Source: Hymenobacter sediminicola (GTDB lineage Bacteria > Bacteroidota > Bacteroidia > Cytophagales > Hymenobacteraceae). Taken from it: a stretch of 64,000 bases of DNA. The stretch covers positions 307,001-371,000 of the forward strand of contig NZ_CP060202.1 of assembly GCF_014250515.1 (NCBI RefSeq). The letters run 5' to 3'. The notes beneath the pieces are model-generated. The model did no database searches. It was not told the DNA's origin and saw nothing but the letters and a program-made list of their open reading frames with translations. Made by a program: the position numbers and the translations under genes. This document shows, piece by piece, positions 59,864 through 64,000 of this stretch (positions are counted from its first letter, which is position 1; every line of letters starts with the position of its first letter).

Positions 59864-60376
59864 ATGGCTGAAATCCAATCCTCCGCGCCGGCTGCTCGTG
59901 GCCACAAGCCTCGCATCAAGAAGAAAGCTTTCCGCCTCGACATGACACCAATGGTGGACCTGGCGTTTCTGCTGCTAACGTTCTTCATGCTGACCACAAC
60001 GTTCAGTAAGCCCACCACCATGGACCTCACGATGCCGACGAAAGGGCCGGTTTCAGATGTGCCGGATAAAAACGCCCTGACATTGATTCTGGGCAAAGAC
60101 AGCAAAGTGCACTACTTCTTCGGGCTGAACCGCGCCGACGTGGAGCAGCCCGAACTTCGTACGACCACCTTCAGCGCCGAAGGGTTGCGACAGGTGCTGC
60201 TCCGGCGCCAACGGCAGCAGCCGGCTCCTTTTGTGCTCATCAAAGCTGGCCCTGATGCAAAATACCGCGACCTGGTAGATGTACTGGATGAAATGAACAT
60301 CACCGACCAAGGCAAATACGCGCTGGTAGACTTCACCTCTGCTGATCAGGAGCTACTGGATAGTAATTCCCTATAA
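59864..60376 (+). CDS. Biopolymer transporter ExbD-like protein
   Basis: A 170-residue protein with a basic cytoplasmic N-terminus (1-27), one membrane helix (about 31-48) with the conserved Asp32 that carries protons in ExbD, and a periplasmic domain of about 120 residues. It would form the motor of a TonB/ExbB system or a related one. No exbB or tonB gene flanks it, so its partner must be encoded elsewhere. The start at 59864 was chosen because the earlier in-frame ATG adds 11 residues unlike the family. Confidence 0.88.
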   Translation: MAEIQSSAPAARGHKPRIKKKAFRLDMTPMVDLAFLLLTFFMLTTTFSKPTTMDLTMPTKGPVSDVPDKNALTLILGKDSKVHYFFGLNRADVEQPELRTTTFSAEGLRQVLLRRQRQQPAPFVLIKAGPDAKYRDLVDVLDEMNITDQGKYALVDFTSADQELLDSNSL

Positions 60377-60458
60377 AGCGCTGTTTGTAATGTAAGCGTT
60401 TGTCAATCAGATGAATGGATGTGAATCTGCGCCATTTGTCTGACTTGCTATTCCTTAG

Positions 60459-61046
60459 CTACTTAGGGCGCAAAGCTGGCAGCACCTCTACCTGCGAAAT
60501 GCGGGCCTGCCCCCACGGGGCCACACTAATGTGTACTTGTAGCGGCTGCTGGCGCCGAAGCTTGCGTCGGGTTTCTTCAGGCACGTAGTAGCGTTCCAGA
60601 CCGTAGCGCAGGCGCATACTGCGGCGCCACGTATCGGCCACCCAGCCGCGCAATACCGTTTGGCCCGGTGCCGTTTCTGGCCGCTCCGGATATACTGCCA
60701 CAGCTTCGAACACCCCGGCACGGGGCTCCAAAACTACATACACGGGGTCTTTGCGGCGGGGCAGCGTGCTACCTTTCCACAGATGACCCGGCAGCAGACT
60801 AATGGTATAGTTCAGCTCTACATAGTCGCTGAAGCGCAGGTCGCGCGGGTCAACGGGTGTGGTGCGCAACAGCACCACGCTCCCGAAACGGCCGGTAGCG
60901 TAGCCGGCCGCTGCTACCGCTAGCACAAACAGTAACTGCGCGCCCACTAGCCACAGCAGCCACCGCTGCCGGTGCGGTTTGGGGAGCGGAGGGTGGCGTA
61001 CGGCTACTGTGTCGTTGTTCGGCGCCATGGGGAGAGGTGTGCTCAT
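60459..61046 (-). CDS. GDYXXLXY-motif membrane protein
   Basis: A 195-residue protein with one membrane helix (about 29-50) and a soluble domain. FSDYVELNY is the GDYXXLXY motif with Ser in place of Gly, and VYVVLEP follows. Its start overlaps the stop of the DUF2157 gene by four bases (ATGA), which fits the known pairing of these two families. Function unknown. Confidence 0.88.
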   Translation of the reverse strand: MSTPLPMAPNNDTVAVRHPPLPKPHRQRWLLWLVGAQLLFVLAVAAAGYATGRFGSVVLLRTTPVDPRDLRFSDYVELNYTISLLPGHLWKGSTLPRRKDPVYVVLEPRAGVFEAVAVYPERPETAPGQTVLRGWVADTWRRSMRLRYGLERYYVPEETRRKLRRQQPLQVHISVAPWGQARISQVEVLPALRPK

Positions 61047-62266
61047 GGCTGGCCGGGAGTTTCGGGAGAGGAAAATGTGTGCGCGGCGCGCCGGCGCAGA
61101 AACCAGCTTAGGCCCAACAGCAGCGAGCCGCCCAGCAGGAAAAACAGCGACTTATCCATGAAGCCCCAAGTGAGCTTGAAGTAAGCTACAGCCGTCGTCA
61201 GGATGAACAGCACCGTGCCCAGCGTCACCCGGTCCTGGTTGCGCTCCTGGTGGGCGCGCCACAGCACGGCCCCCGAATAGGCATAGAGCACCACCAGCGT
61301 GGCTATGGCCAGTGGCAGCCCACCCGGTAGGTAGAAACCTGGCAGTAGCAGCAGCCAGTCGGTGGCACTGCCCAGGCGGCCGCGGCGCTGCTTACCCCAA
61401 AGTGAAAGCGCCAGCACCGCGCCCAACACCCCCAGATACGCCAGCAGCGGCGGCCGCAACTCTCCGGTATAAGTATCCGACTCGCCGAACAGTGCCAAGC
61501 CTAACGTAAACAGGAAGGCCGCTACCAGCGGCGGACCCTGCATAGCACGGCCGGCGGGCCGGTCTTCCTGCCAGTCGCCGAGGGCGTAAATCAGCATGGC
61601 CGGGCCGAAGAACCAGGTGATTTTAATGTGCAGGAGGCTGACCAGCAGTGCGGTTTGCCAGAGCAGGCCGGTAGCCAGCACCGCGCCCAGCAGCGAGTCG
61701 GGGCGTCGCCACCAGTAGTAGCCCAGTCCGCCCGCCGTGAGCACCGCCGTCAGGTAGCTGAACGCGCCCAACTGGCCTGTGTTATAGCCTTGCACGATAC
61801 CGCCAATAGCCACTGTCAGGATGAACAGAAAGCGGCTGCGGTACACCCATGTCAGGGCCACGCCAGCCACGGCCCAAGCTACCAGCCCCGTTAGGTCGTA
61901 GCCGATGAGCTGATACATCTGGCTGGTCAGAATAATGCTGATGCCGAACAGCAGCAGCCCCAGCCCCACCAGTCCCATGCCCAGCGACTCATACTGGCGG
62001 CGCAGGAAGTACTCGGCCCCGGCGTAGGTGCCGGCCAGTGAGCCCAGCAGGAGTCCCAGCCGCACTGCTTCGGGCAAGCTTTGCCAGTTGGCTGCTACCA
62101 GGCTTAGCGCACTCAGTAGAATCAGGAGGCTTCCGAGTAGCGGCAGCAGCCCGATAGCCGGGCGCTCCTCGGGATACAGCGCCAGCAGCTGCGCCCGCTG
62201 CGCCTCCGTCACGATGCCCTGCTGCACCCATTCCAGCCCGTCTGTTTCCAGTAGTTTACGACTCAT
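61043..62266 (-). CDS. DUF2157 membrane protein
   Basis: A 407-residue protein with a short cytoplasmic N-terminal domain (WVQQGIVTEAQRAQLLALYP) and about 12 membrane helices. The N-terminal domain with the first helix (LLPLLGSLLILLSALSLVAANW) is DUF2157. In other genomes such proteins are followed by a GDYXXLXY gene, as here. Role unknown; an envelope transport or signalling complex is a guess. Confidence 0.88.
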   Translation of the reverse strand: MSRKLLETDGLEWVQQGIVTEAQRAQLLALYPEERPAIGLLPLLGSLLILLSALSLVAANWQSLPEAVRLGLLLGSLAGTYAGAEYFLRRQYESLGMGLVGLGLLLFGISIILTSQMYQLIGYDLTGLVAWAVAGVALTWVYRSRFLFILTVAIGGIVQGYNTGQLGAFSYLTAVLTAGGLGYYWWRRPDSLLGAVLATGLLWQTALLVSLLHIKITWFFGPAMLIYALGDWQEDRPAGRAMQGPPLVAAFLFTLGLALFGESDTYTGELRPPLLAYLGVLGAVLALSLWGKQRRGRLGSATDWLLLLPGFYLPGGLPLAIATLVVLYAYSGAVLWRAHQERNQDRVTLGTVLFILTTAVAYFKLTWGFMDKSLFFLLGGSLLLGLSWFLRRRAAHTFSSPETPGQP

Positions 62267-62305
62267 AACTGCTGCAACTTACGGAGGATGGTGCAATGTG
62301 GGAGG

Positions 62306-63250
62306 TTAAGGTCGAGTTACAGCAGGTAGGCGCTTCAGGTCGTGGCTGGCCAAAGAAGCATCGGTTTTTAGCTGATGGTTTTGGAAAAAGGTGTGCAGAG
62401 CCAGTAGTCGTTGACGGTTGTTGTAGCGGCATGTCCAATAGAGCTTGGTCTGGCATTCGGAGCAAAGGCGGTTTGGTGTACCGTCAGTTTCCGCTAGACT
62501 ATTGGTGCCGTTCATGGCGCAGCGCGCGAAGGTGCAGTGGCGCAGGGAAAACATGTGTCCCAGCTCGTGGGAGGAAAGGTTGAGCAGGCGGGTTAGGCAG
62601 CGGGTGTAGTTGGCCGCTGTCAACCGGGTATCCTGCAGCCGATACAATGAGGTAACTCCCACACGGTCTGGGTACGAGGCCAGCCCGAATACGTAGTTCC
62701 ACTCAGGCTTCGGATATAGGTCTCGGGGGCTAAGAGCCATTAGTGCCAAGCCATCGGGCGGTAGCTTTCCGGCGAGGTGGTGCGTGAGGATGTAGGGAGC
62801 CAGAAGTTGCTCCTGCCCCTCAACTCCCCGGCGCCGGGCCACCTTCGGCACAAACGTATCCGGTACCGCCGCCAGCAGTGTCACCGGCAGCTGAAAGAAG
62901 TGCTGCAGATACTGCCGAGTAGCCTCCAGCACCTGCTTCTGCAGCGGTGAAAAGTGTCCAATCGGCAGCAGATACAACGTCCGATGTACCGAATCTGGTC
63001 GGGTAATAGCCAAATCTTGGTACTGCTCCAGCGTTTGGCCCGGCTCGTGGTTCTCATGTCGCCACTCACCGGGCCGAGGCGTTTTCAACGGCTGGTCATT
63101 GGCTTTGATAGCATCGAAATACGCTCGCGCTTCTGCCGAAAATTCTGGGTAACTGGGCCAACCACACGCCAGTGCTAAGCTGATGCCTACCAGACCTACT
63201 ACTCCCCAAACCAGCCGAAGAAGTCGACGGAATACTAAGAAGCCAGACAC
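62306..63250 (-). CDS. Archaemetzincin-like metalloprotease, predicted lipoprotein
   Basis: A 314-residue M54 peptidase. The zinc site is HELGHMFSLRHC: ligands His228, His232 and His238, catalytic Glu229. The structural zinc cysteines follow: Cys239, Cys244, Cys263 and Cys266 (CSEC), with the Met-turn Met246. Residues 1-29 have basic residues, a hydrophobic core and LALAC, so the protein may be lipidated at Cys29 and exported. Archaeal members are usually cytoplasmic, which makes this worth noting. It is six bases downstream of mnmD. Confidence 0.9.
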   Translation of the reverse strand: MSGFLVFRRLLRLVWGVVGLVGISLALACGWPSYPEFSAEARAYFDAIKANDQPLKTPRPGEWRHENHEPGQTLEQYQDLAITRPDSVHRTLYLLPIGHFSPLQKQVLEATRQYLQHFFQLPVTLLAAVPDTFVPKVARRRGVEGQEQLLAPYILTHHLAGKLPPDGLALMALSPRDLYPKPEWNYVFGLASYPDRVGVTSLYRLQDTRLTAANYTRCLTRLLNLSSHELGHMFSLRHCTFARCAMNGTNSLAETDGTPNRLCSECQTKLYWTCRYNNRQRLLALHTFFQNHQLKTDASLASHDLKRLPAVTRP

Positions 63251-63256
63251 TATATT

Positions 63257-63943
63257 CTACCCCCGTTTCCAGGCGCGCGTCATTTCGCGCTTGCCTACCG
63301 GGCCGGGCACCTTTTCAACCAGCCAGCCGGCAGCTTTCAGGCTGCGCCGAAACGAGCCTTTGGCGCAGTAACTCACTAGGCAGCCACCGGGCGCAGTAGC
63401 CGCATACAACTGGGCAAATACTTCATCGGTCCACATGTCGGGCTGCTTCTCCGGCGCAAAAGCATCAAAGTAAATAACCTGATAGGTGTCCTCAGCCAGC
63501 AGCGTATCCTGCAGGGCGCCGGCCATTTTCAGCAGCGCAAACTGCGGTGTGAGAGCTACCGGTGTACCCCACGAGGCGGCATGAATCTGCTGATGGTAGT
63601 CGAGTAAGTCGGGGTTCAGCAGGTAGCGTTCCGCGCCTAGTTGCTCAATAATGGCTTCCGAAAGCGGGTATTTCTCGATAGTGTCATAGAAGATGGGCTG
63701 GGCACTGTCTAAGCTGCGCTCCAGCGTAAGCAGCGCATTCAGGCCCGTCCCGAAACCCACTTCCAGCACCCAAACCATGCTCGTTGCTTTCGAGAGAACC
63801 GGCTCTAGGCCGGCCGCCAGATACACGTGCTGGGCTTCCTGTACCGCACCATGCGTGGAATGGTAGTGCTCATCCAGGGCTGGCACATATAGCGTGCTTG
63901 AGCCGTCGGCGGTAGTGCGGACTTCTACTTTAGGGTTGGACAT
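63257..63943 (-). CDS. mnmD: tRNA 5-methylaminomethyl-2-thiouridine methyltransferase MnmD
   Basis: A 228-residue SAM-dependent methyltransferase acting at the wobble uridine of some tRNAs. YHSTHGAVQEAQHVYL (27-42) is the family start, LEVGFGTGLNALLTL (60-74) binds SAM, and VIYFDAFAPEKQPDMW holds the catalytic acidic residue. It lacks the FAD domain of MnmC and so is the stand-alone MnmD form. It is transcribed first, ahead of the archaemetzincin gene. Confidence 0.94.
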   Translation of the reverse strand: MSNPKVEVRTTADGSSTLYVPALDEHYHSTHGAVQEAQHVYLAAGLEPVLSKATSMVWVLEVGFGTGLNALLTLERSLDSAQPIFYDTIEKYPLSEAIIEQLGAERYLLNPDLLDYHQQIHAASWGTPVALTPQFALLKMAGALQDTLLAEDTYQVIYFDAFAPEKQPDMWTDEVFAQLYAATAPGGCLVSYCAKGSFRRSLKAAGWLVEKVPGPVGKREMTRAWKRG

Positions 63944-64000
63944 TGGGGGAAGCGTGGAAATGGGGGAGTGGAAGCGGGTACGGCGCGGCGCCCGGAAAAG

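Noticed and set aside
1..64000. CRISPR arrays, insertion sequences, prophage, integrons and toxin-antitoxin pairs
   Set aside because: No regularly spaced repeats, transposase or integrase motifs, and no small paired genes with such motifs were seen.
1..64000. tRNA or rRNA genes
   Set aside because: Reading the gaps longer than 100 bases showed no cloverleaf with a TTCGA-type T arm and no rRNA segment. Small structured RNAs cannot be ruled out by eye.

Overview
The window looks like chromosomal DNA from a GC-rich Bacteroidota of the Cytophagales, most like Hymenobacter and relatives. The GC content is about 60% by eye; I could not count it. Four things support this. There are type IX secretion (T9SS) C-terminal sorting domains on a thermolysin-like protease and on a PA14/ricin protein. 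The -7 element TAnnTTTG, typical of Bacteroidota, lies upstream of many genes, three times with a -33 TTTG exactly 19 bases away. The phylum-typical set rpmB, rpmG, DUF4295, ftsY and rimO is present, as is bacillithiol synthesis (bshC). About 64 protein genes are supported. I see no rRNA or tRNA gene, CRISPR array, insertion sequence, prophage, integrase or recognisable defence system.

Layout. 1-8720: a cut-off alpha/beta hydrolase, a patatin/POTRA/beta-barrel protein, a DUF2752-CD225 membrane pair, a beta-barrel protein, a DMT-like protein, a zinc-dependent phospholipase C-like protein and a LytS/LytTR two-component pair, nearly all on the minus strand. 8930-18021: a TraB-like exported protein, def-ruvX, an S41 protease, a transglutaminase-like protein, homogentisate dioxygenase, a lipoprotein and a tandem pair of unknown exported paralogues. 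18201-28465: an HMG-CoA reductase with an extra N-terminal domain, three TonB-domain genes in tandem, a WG-repeat protein, a phytanoyl-CoA dioxygenase-like protein, two short-chain dehydrogenases, a sphingomyelin-synthase-like PAP2 protein, an M20 amidohydrolase and an ATP-grasp enzyme. 28735-39436: the M4/GEVED/T9SS protease, envelope proteins, an esterase, an O6-alkylguanine methyltransferase, the PA14/ricin/T9SS protein, a GH1-like hydrolase with a PLD-like protein, and a CDF transporter. 39620-50515: an amino acid permease, a GNAT enzyme, hemB, a lipoprotein pair, a GH3 beta-glucosidase, ornithine aminotransferase and a DUF6056-like membrane protein. 50598-64000: the translation and SRP-receptor block with an aminopeptidase P gene between its ribosomal protein genes, an esterase, rimO, bshC, 5-formyl-THF cyclo-ligase, a lone ExbD, a GDYXXLXY/DUF2157 pair, an archaemetzincin and mnmD.

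Most genes are housekeeping or envelope genes in short units of one to three. Eight of thirteen convergent gene junctions hold a strong hairpin that could end transcription from both sides. Intergenic inverted repeats of several families lie at 23505-23589, 27588-27637, 53652-53749 and 54755-54833. The observations most worth following are the N-terminal domain of HMG-CoA reductase, the composition shift in the GEVED module of the protease, the two small tandem families of unknown function (16450-18021 and 42714-43762), the Cys-rich TonB protein, and the interrupted ribosomal-protein/ftsY block. I did not find a gene set that I can defend as a new multi-gene system.
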